A DNA stretch of 64,000 nt from Rhodobacteraceae bacterium EL53 (GCA_900313015.1 OMPR01000015.1:186001-250000); one strand, 5' to 3'; numbered from the stretch's first letter, positions 47,085-55,958 are shown. Made by a program: numbers and translations. The notes: a model not told the origin generated them from the sequence alone.

Positions 47085-48947
47085 ATGCAGCACGACATTC
47101 CTTTCAAACCCCTGAAAATCAAACCTCCGCAACTGACTGTCGACCGGCGGCCTGATGGAACAATTTATCTTGGGTCCGCAATTGAACCGGAGCTACAGGA
47201 AAAAAGCATCGTTCATTTGCTGGCGCGCAAAGCCAAACTGCATCCCAATCGGGGCTGGATTGCCGAGCGTGACAATGGCGGTGACTGGAAATACCTCACT
47301 TACGAAGACGGCGATCGGCTGAGCGGGAACATAGCCCAGGCATTGATCGACCGGGGTATGGGGCCATCGACGCCGTTGATGATCCTGTCAGGCAAGAGCA
47401 TCAACCATGCGCTGCTCTACATGGGGGCGATGAAGGCCCGGGTGCCGGTGGCCTCAATTTCAGAAGCGTTTTCCAGAGTTCCCGGCGCTTTTCCCAAATT
47501 TCAGCACGTCTTCACCACTGTCCGCCCCTTCATGATTTTCTCTGAACAACTACCACAGGTGCAGGGCGGGCTGCAGTTTCTGGCCGATCTGGGGCATGAT
47601 CTGAGTGATCTTGAAATTGTCGGTCTCAAAGGTGACACCTCGAAAACGGAATTCACCCCCTTTGAAGATCTGAAAGCGGCAGTGGCAACGGATGCCGTGG
47701 ATGCGTCGATCGATGCAATCACCCCTGACACGGTCGCGCGCTACATGTTCACGTCCGGGTCGACCGGCATGCCCAAGGCGGCGATCATCACCCAAGGCGG
47801 CATGACCGCCAACGTTGCCAATGTTGCAACCGTTGAAACCGAGGATTTCGAAGCACCGGATTATGATCCCAAGGCAAGCCTTGTCTGGATGCCCTGGAGC
47901 CATTCGGGACAGGGGATTATGAATTTCAACCACTCGATCAGACGTGGTGCCACGGTGTACTTGGACGATGGTCTGCCAGTGCCGGGCAAATTCGACGAAA
48001 CCTTGCGGAACCTGCGCGAACTGCCGGTAACAGGCTATACCGGAGCACCGGTCGGCTATGCCATGCTGGTCCCGGCACTTGAAGAAGACGCGGAATTCCG
48101 CAAGCATTTCTTCACCCATGCCGAACAGTTTTTCTATGGGGCGGCGGCCATGCCGTACGACATTGCCGAACGCCTCCAGAAACTGGCGGTGGAATGCACC
48201 GGCCACCGGATTTCCGTCAACTCGGCTTTTGGCACGACCGAAGCTCTGGTCGTGACCATCGTCGGATGGGCCACAGAAAATGTGGAACAGATTGGGCTTC
48301 CCATTCCCGGCGTCACCGTAAAGCTCGTGCCTTATGGCGACAAACTGGAAGCACGCGTCAAGTCCGACGCTCTGTTCGCAGGCTATCTTGGAAACCCCGA
48401 AGCAACGGCCGATGCGTTCGACGATGAAGGGTTCTACAAGCTCGGCGACGCCTTTACCTTCCTCGACAAGGACCGGCCCGAAGCCGGTTTGAAATTCGAT
48501 GGGCGCGTTTCGGAGGAATTCAAGCTTGCGACGGGCAGCTGGGTCGCGACCGGGAACTTGCGGATCAATGTGATTTCGGAATTATCCCCGATCATCAGGG
48601 ATGCCGTGGTCTGCGGCCTGAACAAGGATTACGTCTCGATCTTGGCTTGGGCCAATCCGGACGCTTTGCGCAAAGCCATGCCGGGTCCACTGGAAGAGCG
48701 GGACGGATTGTTCGTTTCGGATGCCTTGGCCGAATTCGTTCGTGAACGTCTGGCCGATTACAACAAAAATTCTGGGTCGTCGACCCGGGTCGCGCGCATT
48801 GCCGTGATGGTCGAACCGCCTTCGCTGCCAGCACATGAGATTACCGAAAAAGGCTATGTCAATCAGCGGGCGACACAGGAAAACCGCGCGGATCTTGTCG
48901 AACGCCTCTACGAGGTCGATCCGGCCCCGGGGGTTATCACCCTTTGA
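47085..48947 (+). CDS. Feruloyl-CoA synthase-like AMP-binding enzyme
   Basis: 620 residues of the ANL superfamily. The adenylation motif is YMFTSGSTGMPKAAIITQGG, followed by SAFGTTEALVVT and YKLGDAFTFLD. The C-terminal VSEEFKLATGSWVATGNLRIN has the substituted hinge typical of the feruloyl-CoA synthase group, which lacks the standard GRxKD form. It should activate an aromatic or cyclic carboxylic acid with CoA. It follows the large sulfatase and precedes the anSME remnant and an ACAD. Confidence 0.87.
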   Translation: MQHDIPFKPLKIKPPQLTVDRRPDGTIYLGSAIEPELQEKSIVHLLARKAKLHPNRGWIAERDNGGDWKYLTYEDGDRLSGNIAQALIDRGMGPSTPLMILSGKSINHALLYMGAMKARVPVASISEAFSRVPGAFPKFQHVFTTVRPFMIFSEQLPQVQGGLQFLADLGHDLSDLEIVGLKGDTSKTEFTPFEDLKAAVATDAVDASIDAITPDTVARYMFTSGSTGMPKAAIITQGGMTANVANVATVETEDFEAPDYDPKASLVWMPWSHSGQGIMNFNHSIRRGATVYLDDGLPVPGKFDETLRNLRELPVTGYTGAPVGYAMLVPALEEDAEFRKHFFTHAEQFFYGAAAMPYDIAERLQKLAVECTGHRISVNSAFGTTEALVVTIVGWATENVEQIGLPIPGVTVKLVPYGDKLEARVKSDALFAGYLGNPEATADAFDDEGFYKLGDAFTFLDKDRPEAGLKFDGRVSEEFKLATGSWVATGNLRINVISELSPIIRDAVVCGLNKDYVSILAWANPDALRKAMPGPLEERDGLFVSDALAEFVRERLADYNKNSGSSTRVARIAVMVEPPSLPAHEITEKGYVNQRATQENRADLVERLYEVDPAPGVITL

Positions 48948-49064
48948 TCCGGTTGACCGGCATTTTGCGTCAGAGAAATGGCGGATCGGCAGAGAGCGAC
49001 TTAAACTAACAGTTCACGTAATGCAGTCTCCTGCCCTGCTGCAGAGCTTCGGAAAGCAAGGATC

Positions 49065-49232
49065 ATGTCACCAAACCCGCGCCCGTTCAACATCATGACC
49101 AAGCCGATTGGTCCGCGTTGCAACATCGATTGCGAGTATTGTTATTACCTTGAAAAGGAAAAGAAGTTCCGGATGTCGGACGAGGTGCTGGAGACCTATG
49201 ACGCGGTCATCCTCAAGCACCCTTCGAAATAA
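49065..49232 (+). pseudogene. Truncated anaerobic sulfatase-maturating enzyme (radical SAM)
   Basis: The 55-codon frame reads MSPNPRPFNIMTKPIGPRC, then NIDCEYCYYLEKEKKFRMSDEVLE. The CxxxCxxC radical-SAM cluster motif (Cys19, Cys23, Cys26) and flanks are those of anSME/AtsB, normally about 370-400 residues. After LETYDAV the frame ends at TAA, and the ACAD gene begins 25 bases later. The catalytic barrel and the SPASM domain are gone, so it cannot function. Confidence 0.82.
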
Positions 49233-49257
49233 AGACAAACTTAGAAAAGAGGCTTTC

Positions 49258-50523
49258 ATGGATCTCTCACCATCTCCGTTGGCATTTGAAATGCGTAAAA
49301 AGGTCGAGCATTTTTTCGAGACCGAAATCCTGCCGCGAGACCCCGAATGGCGGCGTGAGGTGCACGAGAATGGCAACCCGTGGCCGGATTTCCTGTCGGA
49401 ATTACGCGCAAAAGCAAAGTCTCAAGGCTTGTGGAATCTGGGCCTGCCAATGCTGGACGACAGTGATCCCGGCACGCGGTTGAATAACCTTGAATACACG
49501 TATGTTGCCGATGTGATGGGTCGACTGGGCTGGTCATCTTTCGTATTCAATTGCCAGCCACCAGATGTCCCGAACGCAGAAATCCTTCAGCAATTCGGTT
49601 CGCCTGAGCAGAAAGAGCGGTGGCTTGTTCCTTTGCTGAACGGTGAATTCCGTTCGACCTTTGCCATGACCGAACCTGCGGTTGCCTCATCAGATGCCAA
49701 CAACATCGAAACTACGATTGAGAGCGATGGCGATCACTACGTGATCAACGGGCGCAAATGGTGGACCAGCAACGCCAGCCACCCCTTGTGCAAATTTGCT
49801 ATACTGGTGGGCCTGTCTGATCCGGAGGCCGAGCGGGGTCGCGGCCATACGATGGTGCTTATTCCAACGGATACGCCCGGTTTTATAGTGGAACGCACTC
49901 TGTCTGTGTTCGGCGCTAAAGACATCACAACGCCGCATGATCAGGTCTTGTTCGATAACGTAAGGATCCCGAAAACGAATTTGCTTGGAACGGAAGGCGG
50001 CGGCTTCCTAATCGGTCAAGCGCGCCTTGGCCCTGCACGCATCCAGCACTGTATGCGCATGATTGGTCATGGCGAGGTTATGGTGCGCCTGATGCTAGAG
50101 CGGGCGCGCGACAGAGTGGCCTTTGGCAAGCCATTGCAAAGCTATTCGACAGTACAAGAGTGGATCGCGGAATCACGTCTGGAGTTGGAGCAATGCAAGC
50201 TCATGCTGCAGAAAACGGCTTGGCTTGTTGACAATTTTGACAACAAGGCAGCGCGCCGCGAAATTTCCATGATCAAGCTGGCGGTGCCGCGTGCTTACAG
50301 CAACATCGCCGATCGCGCAGTACAAGTCTTTGGCGGCATGGCCGTGTCCGACGATAGCCCGTTCGCCTCGGCCGTCGCCAGCGCACGCGTTATGCGCATC
50401 GCCGACGGGCCAGATGAAGTGCATCTGCGCACGCTTTTTAAGTTGGAGCAATTTGCCGCAAAGGATGAACCAGCGCTGTCACCGTCCTATCTTCGTGGCC
50501 CAGGAAATTCGTTTTTGGAGTAG
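49258..50523 (+). CDS. Acyl-CoA dehydrogenase family protein
   Basis: 421 residues from the ATG at 49258; a longer open frame upstream overlaps the anSME remnant and is not used. The blocks [36 protein letters not shown] and [34 protein letters not shown] parallel those of the ACAD at 23112, so the two are paralogues of the ACAD10/11 group. No kinase gene is next to this copy. It ends the second cargo sub-cluster. Confidence 0.93.
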   Translation: MDLSPSPLAFEMRKKVEHFFETEILPRDPEWRREVHENGNPWPDFLSELRAKAKSQGLWNLGLPMLDDSDPGTRLNNLEYTYVADVMGRLGWSSFVFNCQPPDVPNAEILQQFGSPEQKERWLVPLLNGEFRSTFAMTEPAVASSDANNIETTIESDGDHYVINGRKWWTSNASHPLCKFAILVGLSDPEAERGRGHTMVLIPTDTPGFIVERTLSVFGAKDITTPHDQVLFDNVRIPKTNLLGTEGGGFLIGQARLGPARIQHCMRMIGHGEVMVRLMLERARDRVAFGKPLQSYSTVQEWIAESRLELEQCKLMLQKTAWLVDNFDNKAARREISMIKLAVPRAYSNIADRAVQVFGGMAVSDDSPFASAVASARVMRIADGPDEVHLRTLFKLEQFAAKDEPALSPSYLRGPGNSFLE

Positions 50524-51025
50524 CAATTGCGCCCGTATTTCCGAACTTCGGAAAGGCCATCTGGCAGCTTAAAATCGGGCAAAGCCTGTCAGTGTAATGT
50601 CGGCTTGTAACACGGTTCCCTGAGGGTTTGCTGTGACATTGATAGCCCGTGTTCCGGCTACCGTGGTTACTCAGAATTGGCTGTTAGTAATAAGCTGTCA
50701 TTGAAAGAGATCCTTCCAAGGTTCGTTTTGTCCACGCCTTGTTTGCCTGGATGGTATGCAGCGAAATCGTAGGTTGTTTGCCAGCCGGTTTTTCCTATCA
50801 AATGGCCGGTCTAGTGAAAATCGCTGCGCCATCGAAGTTGCCGCGCTGCGCGTGCGAGCAAATGCTGCACCAGAGAAAACCGAAAACTCGATGACCGGAT
50901 TGTCCGCTTAGCACCAGTTCCCCCAACTGCCGGTTCTGCACTTGCAGCGAAAGTCCGGTCCGAGGAGTTGCACTGAAGCGACATCGGGTGCTTGTGGAAG
51001 TCCAATTGGCAGCGATCCACACCTA
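50524..51025. other. Intergenic region without recognisable gene
   Basis: About 500 bases with short non-distinctive GC-rich palindromic patches and many stops in all frames. No transposase fragment or RNA gene was recognised. It marks the change from cargo to the right-hand island backbone. Confidence 0.35.
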
Positions 51026-51066
51026 ACTGCGGTGCCGGGGCGGGCTACCCGCCCCGGCACCGCAGT
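51026..51066 (-). terminator. Perfect 19-bp hairpin at the end of the small gene
   Basis: The arms ACTGCGGTGCCGGGGCGGG and its exact complement are separated by CTA. The hairpin abuts the stop codon of the minus-strand gene at 51066. The stem is very stable, but no T run follows, so it could protect the mRNA 3' end as well as terminate. Confidence 0.6.
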
Positions 51067-51263
51067 CATTCGGTGACTGGATCGTCATCGCGGCGCGGGA
51101 AGGCGACCATTTCGACGTCGGGGAACATGCTGTGTTTGACGTTGATCGAAGTGATGTTGCCGCGGTCATCGGTGTTGACGAAGAGTACGCCGCAGCGGTC
51201 CCAGAAGTTCTTGCCGTCTTTTTCGCCGGATTTGACGTTCAGTTTCAGAGTTTGAGTAGCCAT
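51066..51263 (-). CDS. Small protein of a mobile-element-associated type
   Basis: 65 residues: MATQTLKLNVKSGEKDGKNF followed by WDRCGVLFVNTDDRGNITSI and a short acidic tail. It looks like a compact beta-rich protein, similar in style to the small DUF736-like proteins common on alphaproteobacterial plasmids and islands. A GTGAGGATC ribosome binding site is present. Function unknown. Confidence 0.65.
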   Translation of the reverse strand: MATQTLKLNVKSGEKDGKNFWDRCGVLFVNTDDRGNITSINVKHSMFPDVEMVAFPRRDDDPVTE

Positions 51264-51584
51264 TTTTTGATCCTCACTTTGAGTGTTTCGATGAACATGA
51301 CCAAAGCTGGCACCAAGGGGCTGTCAGCGAGAAACTTGCTTCGCGAGGAATGCGCTGGCGCAGGGGAATTTTCTTGTTGAAGTGGGGTTTGTCCCGCGTC
51401 TGACACGGCTGCCCGCTTATGTTCAGCAATCAGAAACACGCTGTTGAGGATCTGAGTTTGGCCATCAATCTCTGGGCTGGCCCGTCAAAGCTGGCCTGAA
51501 ACGCTGCAACTACTTTGCTGGGCCTGCAGATTGCGCGCAGTAAATATGATCTACCGACCATAAAACGGAAATATGATCTGCGGA
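51264..51584. other. Intergenic region without recognisable gene
   Basis: 321 bases between the small gene and hipA. Near the right end AAATATGATCT occurs twice (51542 and 51569 regions) in an imperfect 27-base tandem unit. No gene supported. Confidence 0.35.
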
Positions 51585-52877
51585 TCATACGGCATGAAAG
51601 GCAGCCGCCCGACGTCGTATTCCAGCAACAATGGCTTCCGCCAATAGCTGCGGAAACCCATCCGGCAGGTCGGCTAGTGTCTTGTCCAAGGCGGGTTCAA
51701 GCTCCGTCGCGACGCCCGACAAGACCTCTTCCGCCAGCGCCACACCAAAACCTGCCACCTTCGCAGCCTGCAGGAAATGACGCGGCACCACCTCGTTGAT
51801 CCGGTAGTGTCCGTCGACGGCCATCGCGAGGCGCATCCGGTTCTGGCGGATTTGACCGTCATCCACGGCTTTCTGAGCGCTCAGCACATCGTAGAGCGGG
51901 GTCATGCGGAACCCGCCAGGGCGCAATGCGATGCTGAAATTCTTAGCGTGCCCGTCTGTCGCCCCTAAAAGCCAAAACAGCACTTGCGCGCGGAAGAACA
52001 CGCGCTGATCCGCCTCGGGGTCATCACTGCCTGTCAGCAACCCGATCCCTTCGGTGATCCCCGGCCCGCCATCCATTTGATATTTTTGGCTGGGTGGGAC
52101 TGAGAGCGCCTGACAAAAATCCTCCTGCGGGAGGCGGATCAAGCGGCCATCTTTGGTCCAGCGCCGATCAAACCGCGTCACGACAAGGCTTCGTACGCCT
52201 TCGAAGTCAGTAATTTCTACCTCTGCTACATCCAAACCCATGGCGCGACAGAAGCTCATGCAGAAAAACTCGTTCTCAACACTGTCAGACAAATCAATCC
52301 CCGCTGGTAAAACACCTAGCTGGGTCTTGAAGATATGGGTCGTAGGAGTGAGCCCCGATGGACGGATCCACGCGCCCTCGTGGCGCAGCAGCGCTGTTTT
52401 CTCCTGCGCCCCGGCGATGGAAATGCGGAAGTCGTCTTCCTCATCCAAGCCTAGCGGAGCGCTTGCGAGGTTGCGTAACATATCCGCAATCTGTGCCTCA
52501 GATACGGGCTCTCCCTCGAGCACGGCAAACTCTGGAATCTCACCCGAGACGAATTGCAAGGCCCCCACGCAATCGCGCCCGATTTTCTCCAGCATGTGCC
52601 ACGCGTCCGTGCCGCCCGCACGCACCCGTGCAGCGACGCGCTCTCGTATCGCCTGATTGTCCGGCAGCAGGTTTTCCAAGTAGGCGATAACAGGGCCGCC
52701 CTGGTGTGCCTCTTCACGCAAAGGCAGTGACTGCGAGATGGGCATGGCATGTACCCATGCCAACCATTCCGGGTCATATGTAAAGCTGATCGCGCCTGAA
52801 CCAGCGAGACGCAAAGCCCCCACCGACCGCCCGTTCAGAAGCACTTGCATCGTGCCGCTACGCCCGTGTTTGGCCAT
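51585..52877 (-). CDS. hipA: HipA-family Ser/Thr kinase toxin
   Basis: 430 residues, typical for HipA. An N-terminal HipA_N domain (about 8-110) precedes the kinase with the autophosphorylated P-loop Ser153 (ISIAGAQEKTALL), catalytic Asp308 (GATDGHAKNFSI) and Mg-binding Asp330 (LYDVLSA). HipA kinases phosphorylate aminoacyl-tRNA synthetases and arrest growth. The start overlaps the stop of hipB by one base, the usual antitoxin-first order. In this position it would stabilise the island. Confidence 0.93.
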   Translation of the reverse strand: MAKHGRSGTMQVLLNGRSVGALRLAGSGAISFTYDPEWLAWVHAMPISQSLPLREEAHQGGPVIAYLENLLPDNQAIRERVAARVRAGGTDAWHMLEKIGRDCVGALQFVSGEIPEFAVLEGEPVSEAQIADMLRNLASAPLGLDEEDDFRISIAGAQEKTALLRHEGAWIRPSGLTPTTHIFKTQLGVLPAGIDLSDSVENEFFCMSFCRAMGLDVAEVEITDFEGVRSLVVTRFDRRWTKDGRLIRLPQEDFCQALSVPPSQKYQMDGGPGITEGIGLLTGSDDPEADQRVFFRAQVLFWLLGATDGHAKNFSIALRPGGFRMTPLYDVLSAQKAVDDGQIRQNRMRLAMAVDGHYRINEVVPRHFLQAAKVAGFGVALAEEVLSGVATELEPALDKTLADLPDGFPQLLAEAIVAGIRRRAAAFHAV

Positions 52878-53122
52878 CAGAAGATATCCTCAATCTCAAG
52901 CGAGCCACCGCGCTCCACCAATCGGAACTCAAGCCCAAGTGCCGCCATGACAGCGAGCACTGTGGCGAGCTTCGCTCCCGCGTCGCCATTCTCGAGCGAC
53001 GAAATTGTCGCGACGCGCAAATTCGTACGCGCGCTGATATCGCTTTGGGTCCAGCCGCGCGCTTTGCGCGTCCGGCGGAGTGCCTCGCCGATCTGCTCGG
53101 CCGTTCGTGCTGTGAGGTCCAT
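52877..53122 (-). CDS. hipB: HipB-type antitoxin (XRE helix-turn-helix)
   Basis: 81 residues. The Cro/C1 helix-turn-helix AEQIGEALRRTRKARGWTQSDISARTNLRVATISSLENGDAGAKLATVLAVMAAL covers residues 8-62, and a C-terminal tail EFRLVERGGSLEIEDIF follows. It should neutralise HipA and repress the operon by binding the three palindromes just upstream. Confidence 0.9.
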   Translation of the reverse strand: MDLTARTAEQIGEALRRTRKARGWTQSDISARTNLRVATISSLENGDAGAKLATVLAVMAALGLEFRLVERGGSLEIEDIF

Positions 53123-53134
53123 GACGTGGCTCCT

Positions 53135-53205
53135 TTTACGGCACAGCGTAAATCAAAACAAATTACGCTGCAACGTAAATATTCAATTTTTACGCCATAG
53201 CGTAA
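53135..53205. promoter_or_regulatory. Three tandem hipBA operators at 27-bp spacing
   Basis: The palindrome TTACG-N6-CGTAA occurs three times, with cores starting at 53136, 53163 and 53190, exactly 27 bases apart. The spacer is 6 bases each time but differs in sequence (GCACAG, CTGCAA, CCATAG), so selection is on the arms. The first lies 13 bases before the hipB start. Multiple regularly spaced operators are known for HipB. Confidence 0.75.
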
Positions 53206-53219
53206 CAATCGAGCCGCAC

Positions 53220-54083
53220 TCATGCCTGCAGCCCCGCAGCTCGAACCTGCTCAGGCGTCACCAGCTTCGATGCAATTAAGTCCTCGACCTGCCGGTTGGT
53301 GATGTGACGACACAGGGGATGGCGCTCGTGGATCCACTCGGTGAGGCTGGCACGACCTTTGGCTTCGGCCTCTCGTGCCTTCTCGCGGTCCGCCTGTATC
53401 TGGGCAAGGCCCTTCTCCCATCGGCGCATCTTGAACCAGTTGTCTGAGAAACAAACCTTGCTGCGCGTGTAGCCGTCACTTTCCTTCGCATAGGCCTTGA
53501 CCGCCTGCAGCAGATCATCAGGCTTTACCCCGGCTTTCACGGCGGCTGCGATCAAGCGCAGACTGGTTCGCCGGTCTCGGACCCTGTCCTCGGGATAGGC
53601 CGCCAGGATCTCCTCAGATTCAAGATCTTCAACCTCCTCCACCGCCTCGCGCCTGCGCGTAGGTGGTTTATGGATGGTTTTAGGATGGTTTGGGGTCCAC
53701 CGTGAACCCCGTACCCCGTTCACCGTGGACCCCGTACCGGGTTCAGGCTGGACGGGGTTCACAGTGACCCCCGTCTCAATGTCGGGCTCAACCGTGGGTT
53801 CGAGCGCGGCCACGCGCTCCAGAACGATGCGGTAGATGACGGTGTAGCCGTTCTTGCATTGTCGCCGCCCGGTCTCGATCAAGATGCCTTCGCGTAGGAA
53901 GTCGATGATGGTGCGCTTGACCGTGCTCTCACTAAGCTCTGTGTGACGCTGGATGGTCCCCTTCGAGCACCAGATGCCTGAGCCGTCATCGCTCGCCTTG
54001 TCGGCCAGGAACATGATGATCTGCTTGCGTGCAGCGCTGCCAAAGCGGCGCTCGGCGCATTCGTTTGCGATGCGCCAACTCAT
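53220..54083 (-). CDS. Winged-helix replication-type protein of the island
   Basis: 287 residues. The N-terminal winged helix (SAARKQIIMFLADKASDDGSGIWCSKGTIQRHTELSESTVKRTIIDFLREGIL, about 15-68) is like those of phage and plasmid replication organisers. A Pro/Thr/Glu-rich linker (about 95-160) follows, then a helical C-domain with AYAKESDGYTRSKVCFSDNWFKMRRWEKG. A role in replication or partition of the excised element is inferred. It is the last backbone gene before attR. Confidence 0.65.
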   Translation of the reverse strand: MSWRIANECAERRFGSAARKQIIMFLADKASDDGSGIWCSKGTIQRHTELSESTVKRTIIDFLREGILIETGRRQCKNGYTVIYRIVLERVAALEPTVEPDIETGVTVNPVQPEPGTGSTVNGVRGSRWTPNHPKTIHKPPTRRREAVEEVEDLESEEILAAYPEDRVRDRRTSLRLIAAAVKAGVKPDDLLQAVKAYAKESDGYTRSKVCFSDNWFKMRRWEKGLAQIQADREKAREAEAKGRASLTEWIHERHPLCRHITNRQVEDLIASKLVTPEQVRAAGLQA

Positions 54084-54189
54084 TGGATCACCTCACCGGT
54101 CAGAGGCCAGGAAAAAGCCGACTGAGCATTTGCGATACGGCACTGGCCCATGCTAATGTGCAGTGAAAGCTGACAGGCTTTTTCTATTT

Positions 54190-54228
54190 GGCCCCGGTTC
54201 GCAGTTGCCGCTGTGACGGGGCCTTTTT
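54190..54228 (+). terminator. Intrinsic terminator near the right island end
   Basis: GGCCCCG/CGGGGCC with a 20-base loop is followed by TTTTT. It points rightward, but no plus-strand gene lies upstream. AAAAAGCC/GGCTTTTT arms also occur just before it (about 54110-54186), so a short untranslated RNA ending here is possible. Confidence 0.5.
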
Positions 54229-54333
54229 CATTTTGAACCGGCGAAATTGGCTTTGAAACTTTCGCTTTTTGTTCACTTTTTGTCAGGGGGTGTTTTGCAC
54301 CCTTAAGTCGTTGTTTTCGCTTGCGCTCTTTCT

Positions 54334-54380
54334 GGATTGCAAATCCGTGTACACCGGTTCGATTCCGGTACTCGCCTCCA
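54334..54380 (+). repeat. Right attachment site (attR), tRNA-Cys 3' fragment
   Basis: Identical over 47 bases to 9582-9628, from the anticodon stem to CCA. The preceding bases do not continue the tRNA, so this is a displaced 3' end and not a second gene. It marks the right end of the island. Confidence 0.92.
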
Positions 54381-55085
54381 TCCATACACATTAAAGCATT
54401 GTTAATATTTAATTTTTATAATTTTTCCAAAAATGCATCGCTACCGACCCACCCAAAACTGATTGCCACCCAAGCATGCACTGCATGCTGGAAGCACTAT
54501 TCCTTGGGGAGCAGCCAATCGCCATTTTGCAGGTGATTTGTCGGCAGAGAATTTCTTGTGGGGGATGTGATACTTACGTCAAGTCACGAGTTTGGAAGGC
54601 TAAGGTCTTACCACTACACAACGCCCGCTCAACAGGTAGACTTAATATTTCCTCGTATTTGGAACGTCAAGATCGGTTATAGAACACCGGTGATTTTCTT
54701 GGGTTTCAGCGCATGTTGATTGGAGCCGTGGAAAAAATGACTCGCTTGCGAGACAGGGGAAATTGGTGGCTGCTTTTGGGGAAGAACTAAGGTTGACCGC
54801 CACGGTCAGGGATGTAGGGCGGACCAAACAAAAACAATGATGTCTGGATCGGGGTGAGCGGGCCAACGGCCCGTTAAGCGCCGGTGCAGTCTATTGGGTG
54901 AGGTTGCCCGCGCGCAAAAGCGCGAGTTCTTCTTAAACCATGCGAAACTTCTCAGGCCGAGCGCCTATACGAGACCAAAGCAATCCGCCAACCCGCTGAC
55001 GGAATTACAAGCTATCGCAGCCAGTCCGCTGAGTATATGGTTCTCAAATGTAGACCCATCCTCTAGGTTGAACTAGGCTTAAGCT
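54381..55085. other. Spacer between island end and BREX operon
   Basis: 705 bases. The first 60 are very AT-rich. No convincing gene was seen. Just before the brxR start is CTAG-N6-CTAG (55063-55076), a small palindrome that could be a BrxR site. The BREX promoter must be in the last part. Confidence 0.4.
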
Positions 55086-55958
55086 ATGACAAGCGAATCG
55101 AACAATCTTTCACGATGGCAGCAGGATCGCCGTGCATTCATTGAGCACAGGGTCTTTTGGCGTGGACGTGTCGGCCTTGCGGACCTGATGGACGTTATGG
55201 GCCTCAGCCGGGCTCAAACTTCGAAAGACCTCAATAGCTACATCAATGATCACCCCGAACACATCATCTACGATAAAACGGCCAAGACCTACGTTCTGGG
55301 CCCGAAGTTCGAAGAACACTACACTGCGCTTGATCCGTCAGAGTATCTTGATGATCTATTATCGATCTCACGGGGCGGTTCGGTTCCCGCTGCAGACTGG
55401 ATTGTCTACCAACCGGACATTCTGGCAACCACTGTGCCCGGGCGCGGTCTAAGCGCGCTAACACTTCGCAACGTCTTATTAGCCTGTGAACAGCGCAAAG
55501 AGCTGCAAATAAGCTATCAGTCGATGTCGTCCCCCGATCCAGAAGATCGCGTTATCATTCCTCATGCCCTCGCACATGACGGATTTCGTTGGCATGCGAG
55601 AGCGCTTTGCTCAAAAGACCAAGTTTTCAAAGACTTTGTTCTCGGACGCATACTGAAGAGCGCATTGGGGGAACAATCAGATGTCGACGCCGGTACAGAT
55701 GAAGACTGGAACCAAACAGTAACGCTCAAAATCGCACCGCATCCTGGCCTGCCAGAAAACCAACGCAGGGTTGTCGAACTCGACTATGCAATGAATGACG
55801 GGGCGGCAGAGCTTTCAGTGCGAAAGTGCCTATTGTTCTACAATCTAAAGCGGCTCGGCCTTGACGTTGACCCCAGTATCCGCGCCCCACAGGATCAGCA
55901 CATAGTTTTGATCAATGACGGAGAAGTCCGCGCTGCTCTCGAGAGGGGACGGAGATGA
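55086..55958 (+). CDS. brxR: BrxR-type WYL-domain transcriptional regulator
   Basis: 290 residues. An N-terminal winged helix (RVGLADLMDVMGLSRAQTSKDLNSYINDHP, about 25-60) precedes a WYL domain (RKELQISYQSMSSPDPEDRVIIPHALAHDGFRWHARALCSKDQVFKDFVLGRIL, about 138-195) and a C-terminal WCX-like region. This order is that of BrxR/CapW repressors encoded at the head of BREX and other defence operons; they bind an operator as dimers and may respond to a nucleic-acid ligand. The stop overlaps the brxA start by four bases. Confidence 0.9.
   Translation: MTSESNNLSRWQQDRRAFIEHRVFWRGRVGLADLMDVMGLSRAQTSKDLNSYINDHPEHIIYDKTAKTYVLGPKFEEHYTALDPSEYLDDLLSISRGGSVPAADWIVYQPDILATTVPGRGLSALTLRNVLLACEQRKELQISYQSMSSPDPEDRVIIPHALAHDGFRWHARALCSKDQVFKDFVLGRILKSALGEQSDVDAGTDEDWNQTVTLKIAPHPGLPENQRRVVELDYAMNDGAAELSVRKCLLFYNLKRLGLDVDPSIRAPQDQHIVLINDGEVRAALERGRR

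Larger units (their letters stand above)
9582..54380. mobile_element. tRNA-Cys-integrated genomic island carrying sulfatase/beta-oxidation cargo
   Basis: The element is bounded by perfect 47-bp direct repeats that correspond to the 3' part of tRNA-Cys, and it has a tyrosine recombinase just inside the left repeat. The repeats are 44752 bases apart. Backbone genes lie at both ends: integrase, RHH and XRE regulators on the left, HipBA and a replication-type protein on the right. Between them is about 37 kb of catabolic cargo. No relaxase, type IV secretion or structural phage genes were recognised, so transfer would need outside help. The precise exchange point within the 47 bp is unknown. Confidence 0.88.

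Noticed and set aside
54334-54380. A second tRNA-Cys gene
   Set aside because: Only the 3' part from the anticodon stem onward is present; no acceptor 5' strand or D arm precedes it.
9582-54380. Prophage or conjugative element
   Set aside because: No capsid, tail, terminase, relaxase or type IV secretion genes were recognised between the attachment repeats.
54080-54391. A 103-codon minus-strand frame covering attR
   Set aside because: Its first part is the translation of the tRNA-Cys fragment; such peptides are a known annotation artefact.
54476-54682. A 68-codon plus-strand frame between attR and brxR
   Set aside because: No ribosome binding site, no family resemblance and irregular composition.
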